Shown: positions 8,933-17,770 of the stretch, piece after piece | Numbering within the stretch: position 1 is the first letter of the stretch | Layout of the letters: each line of letters opens with the position of its first letter | Source of the DNA: Candidatus Methanoperedens sp. | GTDB taxonomy: Archaea; Halobacteriota; Methanosarcinia; Methanosarcinales; Methanoperedenaceae | Assembly (NCBI GenBank): GCA_012026795.1 | Contig: VEPM01000008.1 | Location: 1 to 64,000 of the forward strand | DNA: 64,000 nucleotides | Reading direction: 5' to 3' | Translations under genes and position numbers: made by a program | Notes under the pieces: model-generated | What the model was told of the DNA's origin: nothing | Seen by the model: the letters and a program-made list of their open reading frames with translations, nothing else | The model's database searches: none

Positions 8933-9583
8933 ATGGAAGCAGACACACCAAGGATAGAAGAATATCTTGAATCGATATATAAATTGCAACTGGAACAGCA
9001 TCCAGTAAGCACATCGCGCCTTGCAGAACACCTGAAATTATCTCCCCCATCCGTATCCGAGATGGTAAAAAAACTTGCGAATAAGGGTCTCATAAACCAC
9101 ACCGGAAAGGGCGTATGCCTTACAGAAGAAGGTGGAAGAATGGCCAAAAAAGTCGTTCGCAGACACCGCCTTTCCGAGCGGCTGCTTACCGATATCCTGG
9201 GCTTTAAATGGGACGAAGTGCATGATGAAGCATGCAGGCTTGAGCATGCAATAAGCCCTGAGATGGAAGACAGGATCGCCCAGAGCCTGGGAAATCCAAA
9301 AACCTGCCCTCACGGCCATCCCATCCCTGATAAGGACGGATCGTTCGTAAAAGAAAAGGTAAGGCCGCTTTCAGAATTAAAAGCCAATGAAAAAGCAATC
9401 ATTGTTAATGTATTCGAAGAAGACCCGAAAATGCTCCAGTATCTTGCATCACTTGGATTGATCCCTGATATTTGCGTTCGTGTCGAGGAAGTGGCGCCGT
9501 TCGGAGGGCCATTGATTGTGTGTGTCTCAGGCTCACGGTACGCGCTGGGAAGAGAAGTAGCATCAAAAATAAAGGTAAAATAA
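8933..9583 (+). CDS. DtxR/MntR-family metal-dependent transcriptional regulator with FeoA-like domain
   Basis: The 216-residue protein has an N-terminal winged helix (EYLESIYKLQ, then SPPSVSEMVKKLANKGLINH). It continues with the DtxR metal-binding and dimerisation helices (RRHRLSERLL, DEACRLEHAISPEMEDRI, CPHGHPIP), where His, Glu and Cys ligands are visible. A C-terminal SH3/FeoA-like domain occupies about residues 145-216. It is located between the FTR1 permease and FeoB. The TTAGGT palindromes before the operon are plausible operators for it. Confidence 0.93.
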   Translation: MEADTPRIEEYLESIYKLQLEQHPVSTSRLAEHLKLSPPSVSEMVKKLANKGLINHTGKGVCLTEEGGRMAKKVVRRHRLSERLLTDILGFKWDEVHDEACRLEHAISPEMEDRIAQSLGNPKTCPHGHPIPDKDGSFVKEKVRPLSELKANEKAIIVNVFEEDPKMLQYLASLGLIPDICVRVEEVAPFGGPLIVCVSGSRYALGREVASKIKVK

Positions 9584-9617
9584 GTTAGAACAGGATAAAC
9601 AGGATAGGATAAAAATA

Positions 9618-11630
9618 ATGGCTCTTTCATGTCATAGCGCCCTCAAGGAAATAAAGGGCAGCACTGATTTCACATTTGCACTTGCTGGAAATCCCAATGT
9701 GGGAAAATCAAGCATATTTAACCAACTGACCGGGATGGGTGTGGTCACTGCCAACTATCCCGGAAAAACCGTTGAACTCAATCTTGCAACCACGAATTTC
9801 AAAGACAAACGGATAGGTATAATCGACCTTCCCGGCAGCTACGCCCTTGGCGCGGTCTCTGAAGACCAGTGGGTAGCGCGAAGGGCGATCTTAGACTGTA
9901 AACCGGATGTGGCAATAATGATCCTTGATGCCACAAATCTTGCAAGGAATCTCTATATGCTGATCCAGTTCATCGATCTTGGCATACCGATAGTGGCTGC
10001 CCTGAACCTGATAGATGAGGCCGAAAAAAGGAATATCCTGATCGATTCCGGGGAATTGTCCCGGCTCCTTGGTATCCCTGTTGTGAAAACAATAGCCACG
10101 ACAGGCAGCGGTCTTGATGAACTGATACAGCAGGCAGTGGATACTGCAAACGCTAAAAACAAAACCGGGATCAGTTATTCATTGCATTATGGCGATGATA
10201 TTGAAACCAATATCAAAAAACTTGAAGAAATTCTCATGCCTTATAACTTCGGGATAAATCCAAGGGCTCTTTCGATCATGCTCCTTGAAAATGATCCTGA
10301 ATTTATTGAACTTGTGGGGAAACATGAAAATGGCAAATCCATAATCGAAGAAGCAAACAGGATAAGCAGGGAGATAGAGGAATTACACAGAGAGAAAACC
10401 CCATTAAGGATCGCACGTGAGAGACATGGGCTTGCAGGTTCGATAGCATCCCAGGTACAGGGGGATGTAAAACCCATACCATCGGATAAAATATGGGCTT
10501 ATACCACTTCACCGCTTACAGGCATACCCCTGCTTATCGGGGTCCTTGCCATAATTTTTTCCTTCCTCTTTTACGGCGGTAACTGGCTTTCCACTCTTTT
10601 CAGTAACCAATGGGCAGCATATGTTTCGCCTGTTATTGAGGATACTGTTAATTATATTTTTGGAAGCGGGATTATCGGTAAAATTTTATTGTGGGGTTTT
10701 GACGATGGTATCCTTGCAGCTCTTGCTGTGGGTATCCCGTATGTGCTTACATTCTATTTCATGCTCGCTTTCCTTGAAGATTCAGGATACCTGAACTCTG
10801 TGGCATTCCTTACAGACAGGCTGATGCATAAGTTCGGGCTTCACGGGCGTGCGATCATCCCGCTTGTTGCAGGTGCGGGCTGCAATGTTCCTGCAATAAT
10901 CGGCACACGCGTTTTAACCACGATGCGGGAGCGAACGATTGCAAGTACCCTTATCACTCTCATCCCGTGCAGTGCGCGGACAGCCGTTATTCTTGGCGCC
11001 GTATCCCTGTTCGTGGGATGGAAACCGGCCGTTGCAATTTATCTTATAATATTTGCTCTTGTATTCCTGGTAGGAGCAGGACTTAACAAAATAATGCCTG
11101 GAAAATCAACAGGGCTTGTCATGGAAATGTTCCCATTCAGGATGCCGATGATTTCAAACATATTGAAAAAGACCTGGTCAAGGTTCAAAGGCTTTGTATT
11201 CGTGGCTTTTCCGATAGTGCTTGTAGGGTCTATAGTACTTGGAGGGCTTTACGAAACCGGATATCTCTGGAAACTTGCCTCACCGCTTTCTCCTGTAGTT
11301 GAGGGATGGCTGGGTCTTCCTGCTGTTGCCGGTCTTACTTTGATCTTTGCCGTGCTTAGAAAAGAACTTGCGCTCCAGTTGCTTGTTACTCTTGCAATAG
11401 TCATGTACGGAAGAAACGCAAATAATCTCCTGCTGTTCATGACGCCAGCGCAATTATTCGTTTATGCGCTTGTGAATACGATCTATATACCATGCGTTGC
11501 AACTATCGCCGTACTTGGGCGGGAGCTTGGCTGGAAAAGAGCATTTGGAATCATGGCATTCACCATTACACTTGCAATACTTATCGGCGGGATAGCTTCC
11601 AGGATCATAGGATATTACCACCTGCTATGA
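9618..11630 (+). CDS. feoB: Ferrous iron transport protein B (FeoB)
   Basis: The 670-residue protein has an N-terminal GTPase domain with G1 GNPNVGKS (residues 24-31), G3 DLPG and G4 NLID. A helical GDI-like linker follows, then the polytopic membrane part with the conserved GAGCNVPAIIGTR segment and SARTAVILGAV. It drives Fe2+ uptake. No separate feoA gene is present; the FeoA-like domain sits on the regulator upstream. The gap of 34 bases from the regulator fits one operon. Confidence 0.97.
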   Translation: MALSCHSALKEIKGSTDFTFALAGNPNVGKSSIFNQLTGMGVVTANYPGKTVELNLATTNFKDKRIGIIDLPGSYALGAVSEDQWVARRAILDCKPDVAIMILDATNLARNLYMLIQFIDLGIPIVAALNLIDEAEKRNILIDSGELSRLLGIPVVKTIATTGSGLDELIQQAVDTANAKNKTGISYSLHYGDDIETNIKKLEEILMPYNFGINPRALSIMLLENDPEFIELVGKHENGKSIIEEANRISREIEELHREKTPLRIARERHGLAGSIASQVQGDVKPIPSDKIWAYTTSPLTGIPLLIGVLAIIFSFLFYGGNWLSTLFSNQWAAYVSPVIEDTVNYIFGSGIIGKILLWGFDDGILAALAVGIPYVLTFYFMLAFLEDSGYLNSVAFLTDRLMHKFGLHGRAIIPLVAGAGCNVPAIIGTRVLTTMRERTIASTLITLIPCSARTAVILGAVSLFVGWKPAVAIYLIIFALVFLVGAGLNKIMPGKSTGLVMEMFPFRMPMISNILKKTWSRFKGFVFVAFPIVLVGSIVLGGLYETGYLWKLASPLSPVVEGWLGLPAVAGLTLIFAVLRKELALQLLVTLAIVMYGRNANNLLLFMTPAQLFVYALVNTIYIPCVATIAVLGRELGWKRAFGIMAFTITLAILIGGIASRIIGYYHLL

Positions 11631-11639
11631 AAAAACTTT

Positions 11640-11783
11640 ATGAAGACACATTGTCCTCTTTGCGGAGCCAGGTTTGATGATAAGGATAACCGGGGATGCA
11701 GGGCATGTCCGCGTTTCATGAAATGCAGCCTTGTATTGTGCCCTAATTGCGGTCATGAATTCCCGAAAGTATATCAGGGATAA
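11640..11783 (+). CDS. 47-residue zinc-ribbon miniprotein linked to feoB
   Basis: Starting at ATG 11640, ten bases after the feoB stop, a 47-residue frame encodes CPLCG, CRACP, a further single cysteine and CPNCGHEFP, a cysteine-dense zinc-ribbon or rubredoxin-like layout. The position directly behind feoB suggests a small accessory protein for Fe transport or a sensor, comparable in place but not in sequence to bacterial FeoC. A competing frame from ATG 11627 encodes no cysteine pattern. Confidence 0.7.
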   Translation: MKTHCPLCGARFDDKDNRGCRACPRFMKCSLVLCPNCGHEFPKVYQG

Positions 11784-11795
11784 TTCTTAAAAGCG

Positions 11796-12593
11796 CTACA
11801 TTTTTTCCACTATCCCGATTATCTCTTTGATATCCTTTATTACGATATCCGCTTCTTCGCAAAGAAGAGGGGGACACTCCCCTGTCTGCTGTATTGAGAG
11901 TACGCTTAAATCAGCAGCGCGAAATGCAAGGATATCATTGATACCATCACCCACCATTGCTACTTTATCATATTGTTCTTTCAATCTTTTCACGATCCCC
12001 TCTTTTTTCTTTGGGGTTGATATCTCATACACACATTCAAGAGGTACACAGACGTTTTTTGCAAGAGGCTGGAGGTTTCGCATACTGTCACCTGATGCGA
12101 TATATACGGCTATGCCCCTGTCTGTAAGGGTCTGTATCACAGAACAGCTGTTGGAATAGATTTTTCCGCCTGTGCAGATGACATACTGGATGCTCCTTGT
12201 TTCCACATCGATAATAAGACCAACGCCCATATAAAAAATATTCTTGCATCTTTGTTTGACAGCAGCCATCACATCCTGGAGATCAGACATTGTTGCCTTC
12301 ATATCGTTTTTCACAACCGATAGGGCCGTATTGTTATCCACCTGGGCCCTTGAACAGCCAACATCAATGCCTATGTTGTATTTATCTATGAAATCGGAAA
12401 CCAGCATATCCGGAGGGCATTTTGTGAGCTTATTTGAATCTATCTGCATTACAAGAAGCGCACAATAAGGCTTTTTACCAACAAGTTCTGTTGAAACGAC
12501 CTCATTTAGAATATCTCCGGTATTTACGTTCTTTGCCACGCGGTGCATGCGAAGCAGTGTTCCAGCACTGTCAAAGACTACAGCAATTTTCAT
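11796..12593 (-). CDS. HAD-superfamily hydrolase, P-type ATPase-like soluble domain
   Basis: This 265-residue protein begins with a HAD motif I reading VVFDSAGTLL, so the nucleophile Asp is present but the usual second Asp is alanine, as in the ATPase-like rather than the phosphatase branch. Later motifs are YIASGDS (motif II), a lysine near TPKKKEG (motif III) and VAMVGDGINDILAFRAADL (motif IV), closely like P-type ATPase P-domains. A cap-like insert of about 100 residues lies between motifs I and II. The substrate is unknown. ATG 12593 fits the family start better than 12602. Confidence 0.8.
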   Translation of the reverse strand: MKIAVVFDSAGTLLRMHRVAKNVNTGDILNEVVSTELVGKKPYCALLVMQIDSNKLTKCPPDMLVSDFIDKYNIGIDVGCSRAQVDNNTALSVVKNDMKATMSDLQDVMAAVKQRCKNIFYMGVGLIIDVETRSIQYVICTGGKIYSNSCSVIQTLTDRGIAVYIASGDSMRNLQPLAKNVCVPLECVYEISTPKKKEGIVKRLKEQYDKVAMVGDGINDILAFRAADLSVLSIQQTGECPPLLCEEADIVIKDIKEIIGIVEKM

Positions 12594-12644
12594 AGCATAC
12601 ACATGTTTTTATGAATTATTATCTTTTCTAAGAAAATAAAGTAT

Positions 12645-13403
12645 TTAAAAATTCTCTTCAAAAAGAATGTCAGATAGTTTTGCCAGTTCCTCAGGAGAAA
12701 TGGTTTCAGCCCTCCTGTCAATCATATCAGGTGGCAGTTTTTCCAGCGCTTTATCGCTGATCCCAAGAAATGCTGCATTATTTAATATGGCGTTCTTAAT
12801 TTTCTTTCTTCTCTGTGAAAAAGCTGCTGTTATAAATTTCATGAAAAAATCCACGTCATTTACTTCATAAGGCGGCAATCGCGGTATAAGCCTGACTATC
12901 GCTGAATCGACCTGCGGAGGAGCACTGAAAGCCAGCCGTGGCACGATTTCCATGATATCAACGTTTGCCCGGTACTGGACTGCTATCGAAAGCCGGCCAT
13001 AATCCTTACTGCCTGGTATAGCAACCATTCTTTTTGCAAATTCATGCTGGTACATAAGAATACCCATATCGAATTTATTTTCCAGCAGTTTGAAGGTCAC
13101 AGGTGATGAGATAGAATAAGGCAAATTAGAGATCACTTTATTAAAATGGGGAAAATCCTGTTTCATCGCATCCCCTATGATAACTTCAACATTATCAAAC
13201 CTGTTCAGGGAAGATGCGAGTTCCGGATCAACTTCAATGGCGATGACTTTTCCTGCCCTGCGTGCAAGTTTTTCTGTCAGGTTACCAGGGCCTGCGCCTA
13301 TTTCAAGAACAATATCCAGACTATTTAAATGTCCGTACTCGATGATCCTGCCAAGAACCTGTTCATCAATTAAGAAATGCTGGTCCTTTTTATACCATTT
13401 CAT
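12645..13403 (-). CDS. rsmA: 16S rRNA dimethyladenosine transferase RsmA/KsgA/Dim1
   Basis: The 252-residue protein has the KsgA/Dim1 start (QHFLIDEQVLGRI), the SAM-binding loop EIGAGPGNLT and the catalytic motif SNLPYSISSPV. It dimethylates two adjacent adenosines in the 3' terminal loop of 16S rRNA during small-subunit maturation. It overlaps the end of the DUF655 gene by four bases (ATGA), indicating translational coupling. Confidence 0.96.
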   Translation of the reverse strand: MKWYKKDQHFLIDEQVLGRIIEYGHLNSLDIVLEIGAGPGNLTEKLARRAGKVIAIEVDPELASSLNRFDNVEVIIGDAMKQDFPHFNKVISNLPYSISSPVTFKLLENKFDMGILMYQHEFAKRMVAIPGSKDYGRLSIAVQYRANVDIMEIVPRLAFSAPPQVDSAIVRLIPRLPPYEVNDVDFFMKFITAAFSQRRKKIKNAILNNAAFLGISDKALEKLPPDMIDRRAETISPEELAKLSDILFEENF

Positions 13404-13993
13404 CTTTTAGGGGGCATAGGGGTTGTAAAAACACGATATTTTATATTATCGTCCTTCAATTCATCCAGAACCCTGTGAGCAATAAGTTTTTCAGGAGCAT
13501 GAAGGCCTTTTACCCTTTCAATAAGATTCTTGAAATTTTCAAATTTACCCTTCTTTTTCTCTTCTATTATTCCCCACATGAGCTTCTTTCCGATTCCTGG
13601 TAACAGCTCAAGCATATGAAGACGCGTTGTTATCGGATATGCATCATTAAAGAAAGCCAAAAACCGCGTTTCATTTGCAAGAACTATTTTTTCAATAACA
13701 GCAGGAAGCTCCAGCTGTGCTCCATGGGTAAGTTCATTATAAGCTATGCGTCTCTTGACATGATCGATAACAGGACGATCTCCATCCCCGATATAAACCT
13801 TATCATGGACATTGGGGACTACATTCTCTTTAGGTATAAGCTCCATCAAAACAAAATGTTTTTCCCCGATTGCCTGAATAAGGGGCTTTTTTTGATACAT
13901 CGGGCGGGAATCATCAGAACGCCCATAATGCAGATAATCCAGAATGTAAGCTGTGTCTTCTTTTTCTTGCCTTTTACCTAGGGTTATCATCAA
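13400..13993 (-). CDS. DUF655 protein with helix-hairpin-helix, archaeal translation-linked
   Basis: The 197-residue protein belongs to the archaeal DUF655 family: an OB-like N-terminal half (VYIGDGDRPVIDHVKRRI) followed by helix-hairpin-helix segments (LELLPGIGKKLMWGIIEEKK and a second hairpin near NLIERVKGLHAPEKLI). The fixed neighbourhood with L21e, Rpo4 and RsmA implies a role in rRNA or ribosome biology, but the activity is unknown. It overlaps rsmA by four bases. Confidence 0.9.
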   Translation of the reverse strand: MMITLGKRQEKEDTAYILDYLHYGRSDDSRPMYQKKPLIQAIGEKHFVLMELIPKENVVPNVHDKVYIGDGDRPVIDHVKRRIAYNELTHGAQLELPAVIEKIVLANETRFLAFFNDAYPITTRLHMLELLPGIGKKLMWGIIEEKKKGKFENFKNLIERVKGLHAPEKLIAHRVLDELKDDNIKYRVFTTPMPPKR

Positions 13994-14070
13994 ATACCAC
14001 TCGCTTTGGAATTTTTCTAATTCAAACTACTAATATTTAGAAAGATACTTATATAGTTTTATTATTGGTT

Positions 14071-14421
14071 TCAGGTATATTTCATCACTAGCTCAAGAAT
14101 ATCCTTCAGTTCCTTTTCACTGAGAGTATATCGTTCTTTCGCGTAAATCGACCTGACCTCATCATTAGTCAGAGGAAGGATATCGACTATCCTTACAGCT
14201 ATCTCCGGTTTCATTTTTTCAAGTTTTAATAACTCGTTCATTAATTCCCGGGATTTCCCTGGTTCCAGCCTGGCAAACATTTCAGCATGAGAGATCGCCT
14301 TACGTAACTCGTATCCGAGTTCTTTGTCTTCCTTTGCCCTCTCATCCCTGACCTCTTCAAGCAGGCTCCTTACCTCGCCAAGAGTCAAAATCTCTTCACT
14401 GATTATCTGCTTCACTAACAT
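14071..14421 (-). CDS. rpo4: DNA-directed RNA polymerase subunit Rpo4 (RpoF)
   Basis: The 116-residue protein matches archaeal RpoF/Rpo4, the counterpart of eukaryal Rpb4: an N-terminal beta segment (ISEEILTLGEVRSLLEEV) and a C-terminal HRDC-like helical bundle (IAVRIVDILPLTNDEVRSIYAKER). With Rpo7 it forms the stalk of RNA polymerase. It lies 11 bases after the L21e gene in the standard archaeal order. Confidence 0.95.
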   Translation of the reverse strand: MLVKQIISEEILTLGEVRSLLEEVRDERAKEDKELGYELRKAISHAEMFARLEPGKSRELMNELLKLEKMKPEIAVRIVDILPLTNDEVRSIYAKERYTLSEKELKDILELVMKYT

Positions 14422-14432
14422 TGTTTCACCAG

Positions 14433-14723
14433 TTATTTCTGGGGTGTCAAATGCTCCGGAAGAATGATAACTTCTTTCATCAGTCCGCCATCCCTGACTT
14501 CAACAATATAGGCCCGGCCACGCTGGGTCATGACTCTTCCGGTCCTGCCCTGGAATTTGGGATGAGGCATTCCATTCTGGATGCTTGGGTCAAGGTCGAT
14601 GTTCACAATGTCTCCCTCCTGGAACTCCTGGATTGCCCTGCTGATCGGTGATAATCCTTTTTCCCGGACTGTTTTCTTTAATTTATATCGTGATTTTCTT
14701 CTTGTTCCGTGGGTTTTTGCCAT
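14433..14723 (-). CDS. rpl21e: Large-subunit ribosomal protein L21e
   Basis: The 96-residue basic protein has the L21e hallmark start ([14 protein letters not shown]), a KOW-like beta core ([27 protein letters not shown]) and the ending EVIILPEHL. It is specific to archaeal and eukaryal ribosomes. It is first in the run L21e, Rpo4, DUF655, RsmA and 28 bases downstream of pus10. Confidence 0.96.
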   Translation of the reverse strand: MAKTHGTRRKSRYKLKKTVREKGLSPISRAIQEFQEGDIVNIDLDPSIQNGMPHPKFQGRTGRVMTQRGRAYIVEVRDGGLMKEVIILPEHLTPQK

Positions 14724-14751
14724 AATATTTCTCCGAACTGTGATTATTATT

Positions 14752-15999
14752 TTATCCTACTTTAATTACTTCAAGTTCAATAACCTTTGCCTCATTTCCT
14801 GTCAGTGAAGCTACGCTGGGTATTGTACGTCCGCCATCGCCAGAAACCAGCTCCTTGACATAGAGTCCGCCTTCACAATTAATGACGAGGACAGCAGTAT
14901 TTTCATTATACGATTCAAGTTCGACCGAGTGTACCTTTCGTACTCGTTCAAGGTCCGCGCGCCTGTGAAGTACTCTGGTGGGTGTTTTCTGTTTGATGAG
15001 AGTCTGGCTTATTACGTTAATGGATGATTTAAGTTTTTCCTCTGTTGTATTGTGTGTGATCTTGAGGCGGTATACTTTATCCACTTTCATTGATTTTAGC
15101 TGTTCAACAGTTTCACTCTCTACGAATTTTAATCCAAGCACTTCGATCTTACCCTGTGCACCGCGGTTTATTTCAGCTTCCAGGGCTTCCAGGTCAAGAC
15201 TCCTGATATGGGGTCTTTTTGCCTCAACAACAAATGGCCGCCCATCACCAAGCATGAGGGCATCGATATCCTCGCGCCCTGCGCCATGAAAAGCAGTATC
15301 TGCACACCGCGCTGCTGACATTAGATGCGGCTTTATCAATTCATCTACTGATTCCCGGTACATCTTTCCGGTATTGTCGCACCGTTCACATCCCCTGCCG
15401 CCGCATTCCCGGCATGGCCACCTGGTCTGGGGTATTCCACGGATAAGTTTCCTATACCTTCCGTAGATATAAAGTGAATTTATTTCTACATCGACCCTAT
15501 CATTTTCGAGGTCAAGAAGCGCCACAACCTGTGGTTTTTTAAGGTTCGCCCTCTTTCCTGTAATCTTTTCTATCCTTTTTCCGACCTCCCTGTTCAATTC
15601 TGTCTTCAAAGGCTCGGCAAACGTGGTCCCGCTTTCTGCCCACAGGATCTCTTCATTCTCAGCAAGAAGTCCGGTAACCTTTGTTCCTACCAGGAAATTA
15701 TTATATTCGTAATCCGAAAGAATCTCAACAGACTTTGTTACCCACGAATCTATTTCCAAAAAAAGATTATTGCATACCCAGCATTTTATTTCACCCCTGC
15801 TTCTGGCAAGCTCATCCTGCAGTTCTTTATCTTTTTCTGCTCCTGCATGCATAGCAAGCACAAGTTTCAGGGCATTCCCGCGCATGTCATTGGAAAGTCC
15901 CGTGGAAAGCTTTGCGAACTGCCTGCCCAGGCAGTGGTCGCATATAGGACCTTCATGGATTATCTTACGGGCTGTATCAAGGATTGTCATCTGGCTCAC
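14752..15999 (-). CDS. pus10: tRNA pseudouridine synthase Pus10
   Basis: The 415-residue protein has an N-terminal zinc/THUMP-like region with CDHCLGRQF and CWVCNN pairs, further cysteines at [12 protein letters not shown], and a C-terminal pseudouridine synthase domain. The catalytic aspartate is in [11 protein letters not shown]. Pus10 forms pseudouridine 54 and 55 in archaeal tRNA. The downstream partner TrmY, which methylates Psi54, is encoded only about 1 kb upstream on the same strand. An internal ATG at residue 4 could be the true start. Confidence 0.95.
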   Translation of the reverse strand: MSQMTILDTARKIIHEGPICDHCLGRQFAKLSTGLSNDMRGNALKLVLAMHAGAEKDKELQDELARSRGEIKCWVCNNLFLEIDSWVTKSVEILSDYEYNNFLVGTKVTGLLAENEEILWAESGTTFAEPLKTELNREVGKRIEKITGKRANLKKPQVVALLDLENDRVDVEINSLYIYGRYRKLIRGIPQTRWPCRECGGRGCERCDNTGKMYRESVDELIKPHLMSAARCADTAFHGAGREDIDALMLGDGRPFVVEAKRPHIRSLDLEALEAEINRGAQGKIEVLGLKFVESETVEQLKSMKVDKVYRLKITHNTTEEKLKSSINVISQTLIKQKTPTRVLHRRADLERVRKVHSVELESYNENTAVLVINCEGGLYVKELVSGDGGRTIPSVASLTGNEAKVIELEVIKVG

Positions 16000-16029
16000 A
16001 TTATGCGCAGTGTTCTAAATATGTTTCCA

Positions 16030-16866
16030 TTACCAGGCTTTATAATCCCCGAAATGCTTATCATCAAACTCAAAAACAGGTCTTGCAATTAATTTATCTT
16101 TCTTCTCTACGAACTCAGTCGCTGATTGCAACTCATCAAAACCAGCATTCATTAATGCTGTAGTTGTCAAAAAGGTCTTGTTGTAAGCCTTATATTCAGT
16201 CCATCCATCCCTGTATTGCCCCATATATCCAAGAACAGCTTTAGAAGGGATAGCTTTCTTTATAAAACTTGAGTTTTCCTTAACAGATATCTCCCCGCTT
16301 TGCATTATACTTGTGACTGTAACCATCCAGCCATCACAGTCATCCTTCATCCCATGTGTCAGGTAATATTCGGGCATGACCCATGTATCTTCATCCGGAG
16401 GGTAATGGAACTGGTCATTATCTGAAACATAAGTATTGATAAATGGCTCATCCGTCCACTGGAGGACATTGCCTTTCGTATCAACTCTCAGAGGAACAGG
16501 TTTATTCTTATATCGCAACCTTCCGTCATAATCAATGTATAATTTTGAAGCATAGTACTTTACCCATTCATTATCCGGATTAATGTATGAAGCAGGGTCA
16601 CTTGCATGCCAGATATCGTGGTCTTTATTGATCCGGTATGGTCTCATAACCGGTATGGATGTTGGTTCAGGATATATTATTTCCACAGGTTCGGGGGGTA
16701 AAGCGATCGCAGTCTGTGTTTGTAATCGAACATCAGCAGCCTGCGCGGATATTTCAGGCTCTGGCAATACAATATTTGCTCCTTCCCGGGACTGAGCGAC
16801 CACAAATACGATCTGAAGCGCAAGTATTGCGGAAAGGGTTAATACCGACGCGGTCAATAGTTTCAT
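16030..16866 (-). CDS. Secreted protein with transglutaminase-like motif
   Basis: The 278-residue protein opens with a signal peptide or single anchor (MKLLTASVLTLSAILALQI), a proline-rich linker, and a globular domain with YLTHGMKDDCDGWMVTV. The DCDGW segment resembles the cysteine loop of transglutaminase-like cysteine peptidases. A possible later HFGDY could supply His/Asp, but the full triad is not proven. GGAGAG a few bases before ATG 16866 selects this start; the longer frame to 16923 would precede it with 19 non-signal residues. It sits between pus10 and trmY without an obvious functional tie. Confidence 0.6.
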   Translation of the reverse strand: MKLLTASVLTLSAILALQIVFVVAQSREGANIVLPEPEISAQAADVRLQTQTAIALPPEPVEIIYPEPTSIPVMRPYRINKDHDIWHASDPASYINPDNEWVKYYASKLYIDYDGRLRYKNKPVPLRVDTKGNVLQWTDEPFINTYVSDNDQFHYPPDEDTWVMPEYYLTHGMKDDCDGWMVTVTSIMQSGEISVKENSSFIKKAIPSKAVLGYMGQYRDGWTEYKAYNKTFLTTTALMNAGFDELQSATEFVEKKDKLIARPVFEFDDKHFGDYKAW

Positions 16867-17060
16867 TGCTCTCTCCAAAGGGGGCCTGGGCAGTGCCACG
16901 TTTGGCGACAGGACACTGCTCAATCTTTTTTATTCGGGTTTTATCTCATGAAAAATGTAAACTACCTTTTCTTCAGACTGATTACACTATCATAAGCATT
17001 ATAATAACCAACAATATAATGTTAATATATTTTAAAACTTTCCATCAAAAAATTACGGGA

Positions 17061-17642
17061 CTATTTCCTGTCCATTTCGTTGTGCAATAATACGATGCAT
17101 TGGTCTGCATGCAAAGAGAGCGGCCCTATGCTGATTATTTCAGGATTATATCCCATAACTATTCTCTCCTCGTCCTCTGTCAGACCCAGATGGTCTCCAA
17201 GTAAAAATAAAGGATTTAGAGTTTCACTGAAATTCTTTTTTCGGATATCTTCACCATCTTCCCGCAAATATATGATTTTCTTATCCAGTTCCCTTAAAAG
17301 AATATCCAGGCCACCTTTCCTGACACTAACTCCTGGCGTGGATTCAGTCCAGAAATCCTGTGCGTTCTTTTCAAGCGCCTTTTTTATCAATGATGCGGCG
17401 CTTCGCTCGTCAGGGCTCAGGTACCTGACTGCGCTGCCATCAAAACATATCAGTTTTTGGGGGAATGGTTCACCTTTCAGTACAAGAAAAACGCGGACAT
17501 CCCTTCTCAGATCATGGGAAAGAAATAACGCGGCATTAACGAATCTACACAGGATGTCCATGCGCCCGCCAGCTCCGGGAAGGTCGTTAAGGGAAAAAGT
17601 TCCGGTGACTGCTTTATGTCCGATGATTATAAAATCCTTCAT
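17061..17642 (-). CDS. trmY: tRNA pseudouridine(54) N1-methyltransferase TrmY
   Basis: The 193-residue SPOUT-family protein reads FIIIGHKAVTGTFSLNDLPG at the N-terminus with RMDILCRFVNAALFLSHD, both typical of TrmY. The knotted SAM site is near the C-terminus (LFLLGDHLGLTEDEE, ISIGPLSLHADQCI). It makes m1Psi54 in archaeal tRNA using the product of Pus10. The start is set at ATG 17642 (MKDFII) by family agreement rather than at 17666. Confidence 0.93.
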   Translation of the reverse strand: MKDFIIIGHKAVTGTFSLNDLPGAGGRMDILCRFVNAALFLSHDLRRDVRVFLVLKGEPFPQKLICFDGSAVRYLSPDERSAASLIKKALEKNAQDFWTESTPGVSVRKGGLDILLRELDKKIIYLREDGEDIRKKNFSETLNPLFLLGDHLGLTEDEERIVMGYNPEIISIGPLSLHADQCIVLLHNEMDRK

Positions 17643-17754
17643 GTAAGGGAGAAATGCCTGAAGCATATTAAATGTATATTAAGGTTATTTGTGAGCTACG
17701 AAAATTTAATTTTGATCATCAGAAAAACTTATAACTTCGATTTTCCATTAAGAT

Positions 17755-17770
17755 AAGGTGATATTTTCTG
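17755..17770 (+). promoter_or_regulatory. Ribosome binding site and CTG start of purH
   Basis: AAGGTGAT (17755-17762) is an almost complete complement of the archaeal 16S rRNA tail. Five bases later is CTG 17768, which is exactly where PurH homologues begin (x-P-K-K-A-L-I-S-V-S-D-K). An in-frame TGA at 17759-17761 closes the frame upstream, and the codons TAT and TTT before CTG cannot start. The next ATG (17939) would delete 57 residues including the conserved STGGT loop. Confidence 0.75.
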
